A stretch of 64,000 nucleotides of DNA, from the NCBI GenBank assembly GCA_017503015.1, contig JAFVTX010000001.1, positions 31,648 through 95,647 of the forward strand. Direction: 5' to 3'. The position numbers were made by a program, and so were the translations under genes. Position 1 is the stretch's first letter. Every line of letters starts with the position of its first letter. Under the pieces are notes generated by a model. That model did no database searches, had not been told where the DNA came from, and was given only the letters and a program-made list of their open reading frames with translations. The stretch is from Fibrobacter sp. Lineage in GTDB: Bacteria > Fibrobacterota > Fibrobacteria > Fibrobacterales > Fibrobacteraceae. Of the stretch, positions 15,635-24,574 are shown piece after piece.

Positions 15635-17623
15635 GTGAGAATTTTTTCGACAACAATGCTTATGCTGCTGATGGCAAGCTACTGCCTGGCTGTCCCGGCA
15701 GACGAGGGAACATTCCCCCTGAAACAACCCGACGGCAGCGTGCTGGAAGCCCGCTTTGTTGGCGACGAAAAATTCCATGTGTTGCAGACCGAAGACGGTT
15801 ACTTTTTGAAAGAAGACCTTCTCGGGTATTACACCTACATCAACAACGAAGGCGAACCTTCTGGAATATACGCCCGCAACTCGAATGAACGCAGCGATTC
15901 CGATGTAGAATTTTTGGCAAGTCTTGACCAATCCCGCATCTACGGCTTGCTGCTCAAAAAAAATCCCCCTATGGAACCTATGGACTACCGGGTGCCGGAT
16001 TTCGCCTATCGCGAAGTGATGCGCATGCCCAGCTATAATCCCAAAGTTACGCAAGGCGACGTTCGCGGCATAGTAATCCTCGTACAATTTCAAGATGTCA
16101 AGTTCAAGAGTGCCGACCCCAAGTCCCAATTTACGGACTACATGAACAAGGAAGGGTACAACGAATATTACAACCTCGGAAGTATTCGCGATTATTTCGT
16201 CAAGAATTCCATGGGTCTTTTCCGCCCCACCTTCGACGTCTATGGGCCCGTGACCATTTCTCGGAATAGAAACGACTACGGAACGACATCCAGCGGTAAC
16301 GACGGCAGAAACTACGAGGGGGCACGCTCCGCACTAATAGAGGCGCTAGATTCCTTGAAAAAAAAGGAGAGCATTGACTATTCCAAATACGACAACGATG
16401 GCGATGGAGAAATCGATTTTACCTATATGTTCTATGCAGGAGTGGGCGCCAACAATTCCGGCGTAGTGGGCGCTATCTGGCCCCACGCCTGGTACATCGG
16501 CAATTCTGTGAACAAACGATCTGGAAAGAATATGGGGAACGACATTTACGCCAACCGCTACGCCTGTTCCAACGAAATTGACGGATACGCCTACAAAAAG
16601 GACAATTCCACGGATATCCTGGGCGGGATAGGAACTTTCGCTCACGAGTTCAGCCATGTTCTCGGGTTGCCTGACATGTACGATTTAAAGGGAAACAATC
16701 CTCGCAAGACGCCTAAAAAGTGGGACGTGATGGACAACGGCAATTACAACTGCCCTTACAATTCATACGGAACACAAAACTGCGCACCGCCTTTTTATTC
16801 TGCCTTCGAGCGGATGTCCCTGGGGTGGATGAACCCTACGGAACTCTATGCCGTAGGCCAAGTAAAGCTTGATAAAATCGACGGTAACAACGCCTATAGC
16901 ATTACTAACCCGAATAACCCCGATGAAATGTTCCTGCTAGAATACAGGACGCAAAAAGACTGGGACGTAGGGCAACCCAATTCGGGAATGTTGATATGGC
17001 ATATTGACTATGTGGCATCTGTCTGGAAAGAAAAAACGGTCAACAACAACGGCGATCACATGCACGTGGATATCGAAGAAGCCGTTCCCGAAACGGACAA
17101 GTACGCAAGAGCCAGCGACGCTTTCCCCGGATCAGGAAAAGTGACGGACTTTGACCAATTTATATTCTGGAGCGGTTCAGATATGGAAATCTCCCTGTCG
17201 GAAATCACCGAAGCTACCGACAAGGAGTACATTACCTTCGTCGTGAATATGTCCGTCTCGTCTTCCGAAACGGTGTCGTCCAGCTCCGTCGAAGAAATAT
17301 CGTCCAGCTCCGAGATGGAATCCTCGTCTTCGACGGTAGCAAGCTCTTCAAGCGCTCCTCGCTCAAGCTCGAGCATGTCTAGCTCCAGCGCAGCTCCAAC
17401 CGCTATAGCCTTTAACAACGGGCTGTTGCAAGTCCAGGCTCACGGGCCAAAGACCATCCGGATATTCTCTCCTCACGGAAAACTGTTGTACGAAACCATC
17501 GTTTACGAAAAAGGGAACCTATTCGCAGTACCTCGCCAGTTCAAGAACTCGAAAAACATCATCACCATTTCGCAAAACGGGAAAGCCCTGTTTACTGGCG
17601 TCCTGGCGACTATCCCTAGATAA
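15635..17623 (+). CDS. Secreted M6-family metalloprotease with Ser-rich linker and C-terminal domain
   Basis: A 662-residue exported protein starting at GTG 15635. After a signal peptide (TTMLMLLMASYCLA) comes a prodomain-like region, then the M6 (immune inhibitor A-like) catalytic domain with HEFSHVLGLPDMYD at about residues 337-350, which holds the HExxH zinc site and the later Asp. Several runs of four or more serines at about 545-590 form a linker, followed by a beta-rich C-terminal domain of about 70 residues like those on other Fibrobacter secreted hydrolases. It probably degrades protein outside the cell. The GH43 gene follows in the same direction. Confidence 0.9.
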   Translation: MRIFSTTMLMLLMASYCLAVPADEGTFPLKQPDGSVLEARFVGDEKFHVLQTEDGYFLKEDLLGYYTYINNEGEPSGIYARNSNERSDSDVEFLASLDQSRIYGLLLKKNPPMEPMDYRVPDFAYREVMRMPSYNPKVTQGDVRGIVILVQFQDVKFKSADPKSQFTDYMNKEGYNEYYNLGSIRDYFVKNSMGLFRPTFDVYGPVTISRNRNDYGTTSSGNDGRNYEGARSALIEALDSLKKKESIDYSKYDNDGDGEIDFTYMFYAGVGANNSGVVGAIWPHAWYIGNSVNKRSGKNMGNDIYANRYACSNEIDGYAYKKDNSTDILGGIGTFAHEFSHVLGLPDMYDLKGNNPRKTPKKWDVMDNGNYNCPYNSYGTQNCAPPFYSAFERMSLGWMNPTELYAVGQVKLDKIDGNNAYSITNPNNPDEMFLLEYRTQKDWDVGQPNSGMLIWHIDYVASVWKEKTVNNNGDHMHVDIEEAVPETDKYARASDAFPGSGKVTDFDQFIFWSGSDMEISLSEITEATDKEYITFVVNMSVSSSETVSSSSVEEISSSSEMESSSSTVASSSSAPRSSSSMSSSSAAPTAIAFNNGLLQVQAHGPKTIRIFSPHGKLLYETIVYEKGNLFAVPRQFKNSKNIITISQNGKALFTGVLATIPR

Positions 17624-17716
17624 ACCGTCTAGACAAATTGTCAAGGTTTTTTGTTTTTCTCCTCAAAAAATGATTAGGGCAAGGTGTTATTTTTGAGAAA
17701 AAGAGGAGACGTTCGG

Positions 17717-19765
17717 ATGAATTGCAGATTAAACTTTTTCGCCTTATCAGTTTGCGCTTTCGCGGCACAGTCTTTTGCCGCTGACTGGTATGCGAAAGAT
17801 AATTTGCAACCTGGTCACGACCCGAGCATGGTACGGTTCGAGGACGGCTACGCCCTCATGAGCACGAATAACAATCTGCAACTGTGGACCTCGGAAGATG
17901 CCTACAACTGGCAGAACCACCGCTCCACCGTGAGTGCCATTCCGCAGTGGGCCTTCACCTACGCGCCCAAGACCGAGGGCATCTGGGCTCCGGATATTTT
18001 CTACATGAACGGCGAATTTCGCGTTTACTATTGCGTGTCGGAATTCGGCGTGCGCAATTCGGCCATCGGCTATACCGCAACGACCTCAATTGTGCCGGGA
18101 ACAACGGGCTACGGCTGGAAAGACCACGGCCATGTTTTCCATACCAAAGAAGGAACGGACAAATACAACGCAATTGACGCCGACGTGGTGCGTGACACCG
18201 AAGGCAATTACTGGATGGCGTTCGGTTCGTTCGGGCTCGGCATCCAGCTAATCAAGCTTGACGCAACTACGGGCTACCAAGCGAGTGACGACAAGACCGT
18301 CTACAACATTGCGCGCCGTACGAGCAGCGCGAGCGGTGGAGCCGAAGAAGGCCCGAGCCTGATTGAGCATAACGGTCAGTACTTCCTGTTTACCGCATGG
18401 GACAAGTGCTGCATGCAGGGCCCGGATATCGAGCAGACTACCTACAAGACGGCTTACGGCCGCGCCGACAAGGTGACTGGTCCGTATGTTGACCGCGCCG
18501 GTTATACCATGGCGAACGGCGGCGGCACAATTCTGTTGGAGCGTTACGGGCGCTATGTGGGGCCAGGTGGCGGCGAGGCTTTCCAGGACCTGAACCGCGT
18601 GCGCTTTGTGCACCATTATTACGATTTGAATGGCGACAAGTACAACCATATTCACATTCGTGACGTCGTGTTTACCGACGATAACTGGGCAGAGATGGGA
18701 CAGCCCTTTCTCGGCCGTTATTTGAGTGCCGAAGTCGAACACGGCGCGCTGACCCGCGCAGTGTCGAGCGACCTTGTGATTTCTTCGAGCAGTACTGCGT
18801 CGAACGGGGAATACCTCGCTTACGTGAATACCGAAGGTTCCAAGATTCTCCTGCCCATGAACATTATGCAGGCGGGAGATTACCTGCTGCGTTACCGCTA
18901 CGCCAACGGAGGCGATGCGGCCGCGACGCACAAGGTGACGGTGAATGGCAAGTCACAGACGGTAACGCTCCCGCCCACAGGTTCCTGGGGCACATTCCCC
19001 GAAAAGTCTGTGATGATGGTGCCCGCGAAACTCAAGCGGGGCGGTAACTTCATCGAACTTGAACCATTGCCTAACGGAAATTTTGCGGAACTGGACCGCA
19101 TCGACTTCTTGCGCATTATCCGCGATACGATTCCCGCGAACGGCTTTGACAACGGCATCCGCGTGCGTTTGACTGCTGACGACGAGTTCGCCATCAAGGA
19201 CGGCGGCTACGCGATTTTCGAGAACGTGGTGTTGGATTCCATTACGAGCACGGAAGTGGCTATCGAGGTGAAGAGCCTTACGGGCGGCAAACTCAGCATT
19301 CGCGACGGCAAAAAGGACGGGACCGTTCTTTCGGAATGCGAACTGGTGGCAGCCAATGCAAAGTCGGTGGCTAACGGTTGGACAACGGTGTACTGCTCGG
19401 ACCTCAAAAGCCTCGGTGGCGTGAAGGACTTTTACCTGACGGCGTCCGGCATCTCGGGCGAAGCGATTGTCAAGAACATCGTACTTGCAAGTTCGCCGGG
19501 GACGAATGTTTGCAATCAGGAACCGTGCGGCGACCCGATTTCCAGTTCCAGCAAAATTCCAAAGGTTTCGCTCAACAGCCATCACTCCGTTTTATTAGAT
19601 AATGGCGTCTATACGGTTCACTTCAACAAACCAGGAAACTATGAAGTCTTCGCGATCAATTCAATTGGACAAGTGATGGCTCGCCGTAGTACAAATGGTG
19701 TTGCCGACATTCAATTTAATAGACTTCCGAAAGGGAAATATTTTTTTAAGGTAAATACGCAGTAA
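17717..19765 (+). CDS. Secreted GH43 arabinan-type glycosidase with CBM6-like modules
   Basis: The ATG at 17717 is chosen because GAGGAGA precedes it and it gives a clean signal peptide ending SFA. The five-bladed GH43 domain begins GHDPSMVRFEDGYAL with the catalytic base Asp35. It continues with APDIFYMNGEFRVYY, AIDADVVRDTEGNYWMAFGSF (the pKa-tuning Asp) and EEGPSLI (the acid Glu), as in endo-arabinanases and arabinofuranosidases. Two beta-sandwich modules follow; the first is CBM6-like (YLLRYRYANGG...ELDRIDFL). The protein ends in a sorting-like C-terminal domain with LPKGKYFFKV. It should cleave arabinan or arabinoxylan side chains at or beyond the cell surface. Confidence 0.9.
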   Translation: MNCRLNFFALSVCAFAAQSFAADWYAKDNLQPGHDPSMVRFEDGYALMSTNNNLQLWTSEDAYNWQNHRSTVSAIPQWAFTYAPKTEGIWAPDIFYMNGEFRVYYCVSEFGVRNSAIGYTATTSIVPGTTGYGWKDHGHVFHTKEGTDKYNAIDADVVRDTEGNYWMAFGSFGLGIQLIKLDATTGYQASDDKTVYNIARRTSSASGGAEEGPSLIEHNGQYFLFTAWDKCCMQGPDIEQTTYKTAYGRADKVTGPYVDRAGYTMANGGGTILLERYGRYVGPGGGEAFQDLNRVRFVHHYYDLNGDKYNHIHIRDVVFTDDNWAEMGQPFLGRYLSAEVEHGALTRAVSSDLVISSSSTASNGEYLAYVNTEGSKILLPMNIMQAGDYLLRYRYANGGDAAATHKVTVNGKSQTVTLPPTGSWGTFPEKSVMMVPAKLKRGGNFIELEPLPNGNFAELDRIDFLRIIRDTIPANGFDNGIRVRLTADDEFAIKDGGYAIFENVVLDSITSTEVAIEVKSLTGGKLSIRDGKKDGTVLSECELVAANAKSVANGWTTVYCSDLKSLGGVKDFYLTASGISGEAIVKNIVLASSPGTNVCNQEPCGDPISSSSKIPKVSLNSHHSVLLDNGVYTVHFNKPGNYEVFAINSIGQVMARRSTNGVADIQFNRLPKGKYFFKVNTQ

Positions 19766-19796
19766 GGCAGAATCTCTTACGTGTTGAGCAATATTT

Positions 19797-19829
19797 TTTT
19801 TCACTATGCGTGTGACGCATAGTGAAAAA
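19797..19829. terminator. Bidirectional terminator between convergent genes
   Basis: Perfect 15-bp stem TTTTTCACTATGCGT/ACGCATAGTGAAAAA with a 3-base loop. The outer T and A runs serve both strands, for the GH43 gene (plus) and the PAP2 gene (minus). Confidence 0.85.
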
Positions 19830-19830
19830 C

Positions 19831-20700
19831 TTATATTCTCACGCTGAGCACGGCGCCTTTGGTGTCGCTGTAGAATAGCGGGGCGATGGTGACCTTGGGC
19901 GGGGTCTGCTTTTCGCCGGCTTTTTCCTTGTAGAACACGCTGCCGATGTACCAGCCGATGGAGGCTCCCATCAAAGTTCCTGCGACGGCGTCGGAGAACC
20001 AATGGGCCTCCCCTTTTGCGCCGAGCACCATGCTTGTCGCGATGTAGCCCGCATACAGGGCGCAGCCCGCCACGACGAGGGGCTTGTCGCGGTTGTAGCT
20101 TGCGATGCTCATGGCCATGGCCGCGTTGGTCATGGAATGCCCCGAGGGCCAGCCGTAAAAGACTCCGCGCCTGAAGAACCCCCACTTGAAATCGCGGGAA
20201 CGCTCGCCGCTGTTGAGTTCTGCGTCAGGGTGCTCGCGTGCCGAAATCGCCTTGAGAATATTGTTGTAGAGGAACGCCACGGCGGTGGCCTGCACGGCGA
20301 CGGCACCGGTGTTGTTCAGCGCGCGGTTGTCGCTGATAAAGTACATGTAGCCGGGGACGAGTATCGGGAAGAACGTCCCCATCATCATGCCGGGAGTGAA
20401 CGCGATGCCGTACGTGAGCTGGTCCTGACGGGCTGCAAAACGCGCCACCATCAAGTCGTTATTTTCCATCGAGAACTTGTACGTAAGCGCTCCACCGAGC
20501 ATGTGGAACCCGAGCGGCCAGCCGAACGCACTCAGCAACATGTTATGGCCCAAGTGATCGAACGGGGAAAGCTTTTGCGCGGTATCGACAGTCACCGAGG
20601 TTGTTACGGAATCTGCTTCGACAGCAGCGGAACCCGTGGCACAAGCAAAAGCCAAAACCACCATCCAACGAAGCGCTATTTTGTCTAGACGAAAAATCAA
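19831..20700 (-). CDS. PAP2-family phosphatase, exported or membrane-bound
   Basis: The 289-residue product has an N-terminal signal or anchor (WMVVLAFACATGSAA) and several hydrophobic segments. The PAP2 phosphatase motifs are visible in part: REHPDAE, then WPSGHSMTNAA (the PSGH motif), and AHWFSDAVAGTLMG, which carries the HxxxDxxxG third motif as HWFSDAVAG. Such enzymes remove phosphate from phosphatidate, undecaprenyl pyrophosphate or lipid A precursors. The neighbours are unrelated, so the substrate is open. It is the last gene of a leftward series and ends at the bidirectional terminator. Confidence 0.85.
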   Translation of the reverse strand: MIFRLDKIALRWMVVLAFACATGSAAVEADSVTTSVTVDTAQKLSPFDHLGHNMLLSAFGWPLGFHMLGGALTYKFSMENNDLMVARFAARQDQLTYGIAFTPGMMMGTFFPILVPGYMYFISDNRALNNTGAVAVQATAVAFLYNNILKAISAREHPDAELNSGERSRDFKWGFFRRGVFYGWPSGHSMTNAAMAMSIASYNRDKPLVVAGCALYAGYIATSMVLGAKGEAHWFSDAVAGTLMGASIGWYIGSVFYKEKAGEKQTPPKVTIAPLFYSDTKGAVLSVRI

Positions 20701-20716
20701 GATTTGACCTCGTTTA

Positions 20717-21334
20717 TTATTTCGAGAGCGCCTTCACCCAATCGCGGACAACGTTTTCGGAATCCTTGACCTTGCTTCCGCGCACAGAAAGGGCGGCCTT
20801 CTTGTCGAATGCAGCACCCTTCGCCTGCATTAACTTTTCGAGCGTAGGTAGGCTCCCGGCACCGTCAGAGGAGCCCTCGTGAGAGAAGAACGCATAGACG
20901 TTTTTGCCTTGCAGGTTCGCCTGCTTCAGGAATGTCATCACGGGCATCGGCACGTCGTACCACCAGACCGGAAAGCCGACAAACACCGTCTTGTAACGTT
21001 TCATTTCTTCGTCGCTCAAGGAGAGGTTTATCTCGGGATAAATATTTCCGTCCTTTTCCTTTTTGGCGACATCGACTGTTTCGTTGTAGCTAACAGGGTA
21101 TTCTTCCTTGCGCAAGATGCGGGCGTAATCGGCTCCGACTTCGTCGGCAATCCAGTGCGCCATGCTCCGCAAGTGCCCAGACCAGGTGAAATACACCACC
21201 AGCACATCGCCTTTTTTCGAGAAATCCGCATCGGCGTTTTGGTCGGCCCTGTTGCGCTCGGCACAGCCCACCAAGGAGAGCAGGGCCAGCGCAAGCGTTA
21301 AGACAAGAGTAAAAATTCTAGCGAGTTTTTTCAT
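20717..21334 (-). CDS. Flavodoxin-type lipoprotein
   Basis: The start is set at ATG 21334, where AAAGGAA gives a ribosome site and the product opens with a lipoprotein signal (LLSLVGC, Cys24). The longer upstream frame has no support. The mature domain is a flavodoxin_4-like fold: DVLVVYFTWSGHLRSMAHWIADEVGAD holds the FMN phosphate loop (TWSGHLR), and FVGFPVWWYDVPMPVMTFL is the second FMN-contact segment. A periplasmic, lipid-anchored FMN electron carrier or quinone/NADPH-type oxidoreductase is likely. It lies 149 bases downstream of the sirtuin operon and may read through from it. Confidence 0.85.
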   Translation of the reverse strand: MKKLARIFTLVLTLALALLSLVGCAERNRADQNADADFSKKGDVLVVYFTWSGHLRSMAHWIADEVGADYARILRKEEYPVSYNETVDVAKKEKDGNIYPEINLSLSDEEMKRYKTVFVGFPVWWYDVPMPVMTFLKQANLQGKNVYAFFSHEGSSDGAGSLPTLEKLMQAKGAAFDKKAALSVRGSKVKDSENVVRDWVKALSK

Positions 21335-21483
21335 GGAATGTTCCTTTTGGGCTATCTTTCTTAAATACAAATTAGATAAAACATCACCGATTCGCAATAG
21401 TAAAAATACGGCCGAAATTAACGATTTTACAGTTCGGAAATTTTTATAATTACCGGTTTGCGACGGGAACACCGACTAGAGCA

Positions 21484-22383
21484 CTAGAAGAGAGACGTCA
21501 CCACCTCGCCGATATCGCCGTCGACGCATAACGAGCGGGGCCCGATGTCGTCGGGAGCGTAGGCCTGTCCGTAGTTGATGCAGGCGTAGGTGGCGTTCGA
21601 ATTCAGGGCGGTCATTTGCCAGAACGGGTACTTGATGATTCCGGGGGTGTTCATGCCTACGCCCAGTTCCAGGAACAGCACGTTTCCACCGCGCATGGCG
21701 TTACATCTGTCGAGAAATTCGCGGTAACGTTTTGCAGCACGGTGCCAGCCGTCGTCTTCTACGAAGGTGGAATCGGAACGCAGGTTCATGGACATGGGGC
21801 GGCCGCAAATGGGGCACCTGGGCAACAGTTCCGCAGGGACGGTCATGGCGCCGAACAAGCCCGTCTCTTTTGAAAAGCCCTGGGCGTCGAACATGGCACG
21901 AATCTGCTTTTCGTTGTCGTAGGTGCAGGGGTGGCACGGCTTGCTGCATTGGAAAAGCCCGTAATCGCCCTGGGTGTAAAAGAGCCGTTCCTTGTCAAAG
22001 CCCGCTTTCTGGAAACAATGGTCCACGTTGGTGGTAAGGACAAAGTAATCCTTACACTGTAGGATTTTCAGGAGGTTTTCGTAGACGGGTTTCGGGGCGG
22101 CCATGTAGCGGTTTATCGTGACATAGCGGCTCCAGAAGGCCCACATTTCTTCGGGAGTCCCGTAAGGGAAAAAGCCGCCGGAATACATGTCCGAAAAACC
22201 ATACTTTACAGAAAAGTCGGCGAAGTACTTGACAAAGCGTTCCCCGGAATAGGTAAATCCCGCCGATGTTGAAAGTCCGGCGCCCGCGCCCACGACGACG
22301 GCCTCCGCCCTTGCCAGCGCCTTTTTCAGTCTCGATACTTCGGCAGAAAAATCATCCGTTGATTTTTTCAAAAATCCACGCAT
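21484..22383 (-). CDS. Class M-like sirtuin (SIR2-family ADP-ribosyltransferase)
   Basis: The start at ATG 22383 (MRGFLKK) overlaps the macrodomain gene by 32 bases. Sirtuin motifs present are VGAGAGLSTSAGF (NAD loop), TTNVDHCFQKAG, and a zinc-site-like set CSKPCHPC...CPICG. The usual catalytic His of the HG motif reads Gln (TQGDYGLFQ), the change known for class M sirtuins (SirTM). Those act as ADP-ribosyltransferases on a lipoylated GcvH-like protein and are encoded with a macrodomain hydrolase, as here. No lipoate-carrier gene is in the operon, so the target is unknown. The LELGVGMNTPGIIKYPFW segment near the C-terminus is also typical of the class. Confidence 0.85.
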   Translation of the reverse strand: MRGFLKKSTDDFSAEVSRLKKALARAEAVVVGAGAGLSTSAGFTYSGERFVKYFADFSVKYGFSDMYSGGFFPYGTPEEMWAFWSRYVTINRYMAAPKPVYENLLKILQCKDYFVLTTNVDHCFQKAGFDKERLFYTQGDYGLFQCSKPCHPCTYDNEKQIRAMFDAQGFSKETGLFGAMTVPAELLPRCPICGRPMSMNLRSDSTFVEDDGWHRAAKRYREFLDRCNAMRGGNVLFLELGVGMNTPGIIKYPFWQMTALNSNATYACINYGQAYAPDDIGPRSLCVDGDIGEVVTSLF

Positions 22384-23173
22384 AGATAGCCTCGTCCTTT
22401 TCGCTGAAAACGTTGAAGACAACCTTCATGGGGTTTTGCGTACGGCGTTTCCATTCCAGCACCGTATCCACCGCGATTTGGGCGGCACGTTCCGGCGGGA
22501 AACGGAATACACCTGTAGAAATACAGCAGAAGGCAATAGATTCAACACCGTTCCGGGCCGCAACTTCGAGGCAGTTCCTGTAGCACGATTCCAGCAACTC
22601 GCAGTCCCGTTCCGTAAGGCCGTAGCCCACGATTGGCCCCACCGTGTGCAGCACGTATTTGCAGGGCAGGTTGTAGGCCGGCGTGATTTTCGCCTGTCCC
22701 GTAGGTTCGGGGTGCCCTTGCCGTTTCATCAGGGCGTCGCAAGCGCTACGGAGACGAACTCCCGCGAAAGTGTGGATGCAGTTGTCGATACAGCTGTGGC
22801 AAGGCTGCCAGCAACCCGTCATGCCGCTGTTTGCCGCATTCACGATTGCATCCACCCTGAGGGTGGTGATGTCGCCGTGCCACAGGAACAAGGAATCGCC
22901 AAACAAGTCTGGCGCACCCGCACTGAACCGCCTGCCAACACTTTCGATGTCCGCAATGTCCGTTATTCCGCGGTCACGGATGGATTCCTGCAGGTATTCG
23001 TCCTGAATCCTGTAGAATTCATCGCTTGCGGGGGCGGCCTCCCGCACGTTCATCAAGGAACGTAGCAGGATTTTCTGTCCTTCGGCGTCCGCGGGGATGG
23101 TCGTGCCGCTGTACCTGGGACTTTCCGCCAATAGATACTTTATCAGGAATAGTCTGCGCTCTGCTTGGTTCAT
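22352..23173 (-). CDS. Macrodomain protein-ADP-ribose hydrolase (zinc-type)
   Basis: The ATG at 23173 is preceded by GGGAGG, a strong ribosome site. The 273-residue product has a helical N-terminal part (residues 1 to about 95) and a macrodomain with LWHGDITTLRVDAIVNAANSGMTG, then the Cys/His-rich insert CWQPCHSCIDNCIHTFAG that binds zinc in the SAV0325/SPyM macrodomain class, and ISTGVFRFPPERAA for ribose contacts. These enzymes remove ADP-ribose added by the partner sirtuin. The gene overlaps the regulator gene before it and the sirtuin gene after it, so the pair is translationally coupled. Confidence 0.9.
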   Translation of the reverse strand: MNQAERRLFLIKYLLAESPRYSGTTIPADAEGQKILLRSLMNVREAAPASDEFYRIQDEYLQESIRDRGITDIADIESVGRRFSAGAPDLFGDSLFLWHGDITTLRVDAIVNAANSGMTGCWQPCHSCIDNCIHTFAGVRLRSACDALMKRQGHPEPTGQAKITPAYNLPCKYVLHTVGPIVGYGLTERDCELLESCYRNCLEVAARNGVESIAFCCISTGVFRFPPERAAQIAVDTVLEWKRRTQNPMKVVFNVFSEKDEAIYAWIFEKING

Positions 23174-23621
23174 GTTTCCTCCCGGACGGTTCAGGGGCGG
23201 TCTTGAGTTGTGCGGCGAGACCCTTCAGGGTCGTCTTCTCCAGTTCCATTTCCAGCGCCATCTGCGCCGAATTCAGGGCCGGGTCCAGCAGGCGGTGGAT
23301 GTTCTTGCCTACGGGGCACAGCGGATTCGGTTCCGGGTGGAAACTGAAGACGATCCGTTCCTCGTCGTTATCGTTGATGGCCTTGTAGACATCCAGGAGC
23401 GTTATCTTGTCGGCAGGACGCGCAAGGTGAGAGCCCCCTACGCCAGGAGCCGTCTCTACCAGGCCCGCCTTTTGCAACTGCAAAAGGACCTTGCGGATGA
23501 TGACCGCATTCACGCCGGTGCTGCCCGATATGAATTCCGAGGTCACCCGTTCCGAACCCTCGAAGAAGTGGATGCAAAGCAAGGTATGGACCGCCGCCGT
23601 AAAACGAACGCTGACTTTCAT
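23019..23621 (-). CDS. Rrf2-family transcriptional regulator (C-terminus probably frameshifted)
   Basis: The start MKVSVRFTAAVHTL at 23621 fits the family. Residues 1-65 hold the winged helix with VTSEFISGSTGVNAVIIRKVL and the following GGSHLARPADKITLLDVYKAI wing, as in YwnA-like Rrf2 proteins. The iron-sulfur Cys triad of IscR/NsrR is absent. Family members are about 130-150 residues long. Here the frame runs about 54 residues further into the macrodomain gene with a basic, repetitive tail. One extra C in the CCCC run near 23199-23202 would give a TGA right there, just before the macrodomain ribosome site. It probably represses the operon through the two operators at 24511-24574. Confidence 0.75.
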   Translation of the reverse strand: MKVSVRFTAAVHTLLCIHFFEGSERVTSEFISGSTGVNAVIIRKVLLQLQKAGLVETAPGVGGSHLARPADKITLLDVYKAINDNDEERIVFSFHPEPNPLCPVGKNIHRLLDPALNSAQMALEMELEKTTLKGLAAQLKTAPEPSGRKHEPSRAQTIPDKVSIGGKSQVQRHDHPRGRRRTENPATFLDERAGGRPRKR

Positions 23622-23667
23622 AATCCACAATTTAACAATTGTTGCCCGCGTTCACGCGTGCCTTGGC

Positions 23668-24465
23668 CTATTTGTAGAACATTCCTGCCGTCATGTCCAG
23701 GTAATTTTCGCCGGAGTAGTTCGCGAATTCCTGCTTCATGGCGCTCTTGAATGCCGCCGGGTTCACGTTCTTGAGGGCGATATTCTTCATCACCTTCAGG
23801 TACTGGATTTTTGCACGGGCATCTTCCAGATTTTCCACCGTGTAGTGTGACGTGAGAATCAGGGAAATTCCGCGGTCGATGTAATCCGTGAGCTGCGCGA
23901 TGATGGCATCGGCGTGCTTGCTCCCTGCCACGATGGAATGGACGTCGTGGCCCATCATGTGGGTGTAGACAACGTTGATTTCGGGAAACTCGATATCGAA
24001 TGCCTCCTGGGTCGCGACAATGCGCATGTCGATGTCCGCCAAATTCAAAGTCTCGCCTTCGATAAAGTCTGTCGTCGCGTAGATGGAACAGTCGAACGCA
24101 TCGCCAAAAGCCGCCGTGAAATTCTTGACCAGGGCCGCACCTCCCCCGTTATGGTTGTAATCGTCGGCATGGCGGGTGCTGTACACGGGAGCCCCCTTCA
24201 TGAAAGTCGCGCCCGCGCCATGGTAGGCAATCACCGTGCCCACGAATTCAACCGAAAGGCCCTTGATGTAGGCCTCCAGTTCCTTGATGTTGTCGAAGAA
24301 ACAGGGGGCTTCGACCATGAACATCTTGCCGCCCTTTTCCAGCAAGAAACATTCGTCGGTTATCAGGTCGTTTGTCTTGTAGGCGTGCAGCTTGACCGCG
24401 CCGAAATCGTAGACTTCCACGACGCCCTTGCCAAGTTTTACGGTCTTGAAATTGTTCTTTTCCAT
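23668..24465 (-). CDS. Metallo-beta-lactamase-fold protein, divergent
   Basis: The 265-residue protein looks like an MBL-fold hydrolase of the flavodiiron-like type: early strands VEVYDFGAVKLHAYKTNDLITDECFLLE, a strand-loop YHGAGATF where the HxHxDH motif would sit, GETLNLADIDMRIV, and THMMGHDVHSIV with two histidines late in the fold. The usual HxHxDH cluster is not intact, so metal binding is uncertain. AAGGAG is the ribosome site. It is the first gene behind the operator-flanked promoter and so should respond to the same signal as the Rrf2, macrodomain and sirtuin genes. Confidence 0.7.
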   Translation of the reverse strand: MEKNNFKTVKLGKGVVEVYDFGAVKLHAYKTNDLITDECFLLEKGGKMFMVEAPCFFDNIKELEAYIKGLSVEFVGTVIAYHGAGATFMKGAPVYSTRHADDYNHNGGGAALVKNFTAAFGDAFDCSIYATTDFIEGETLNLADIDMRIVATQEAFDIEFPEINVVYTHMMGHDVHSIVAGSKHADAIIAQLTDYIDRGISLILTSHYTVENLEDARAKIQYLKVMKNIALKNVNPAAFKSAMKQEFANYSGENYLDMTAGMFYK

Positions 24466-24510
24466 TTTGAATCTCCTTGGGCCAAGCCCGTTTTTGTTTG
24501 ATTTTAATCA

Positions 24511-24532
24511 GTTGTTCTTTAATTGTTACAAC
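24511..24532. promoter_or_regulatory. Operator-like palindrome 1
   Basis: GTTGT-N12-ACAAC. It overlaps the predicted transcription start of the MBL-Rrf2-macrodomain-sirtuin operon. The larger context (AGTTGTTCT...TTACAAC) is also the inverted image of site 2. Confidence 0.7.
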
Positions 24533-24536
24533 ACAA

Positions 24537-24565
24537 AATATATCCAATTATCGTTGTAATGTCAA
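24537..24565 (-). promoter_or_regulatory. Strong sigma-70 promoter of the sirtuin operon
   Basis: Minus-strand TTGACA, exactly 17 bases, TATATT. The -35 element lies inside operator 2, and the start point (about 24530) lies inside operator 1, so binding of a repressor at either site would block the polymerase. Confidence 0.85.
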
Positions 24566-24574
24566 TAGAACAAC
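24553..24574. promoter_or_regulatory. Operator-like palindrome 2
   Basis: GTTGT-N12-ACAAC, 42 bases (four helical turns) from site 1, so both sites face the same side of the DNA. It overlaps the -35 element. Confidence 0.7.
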
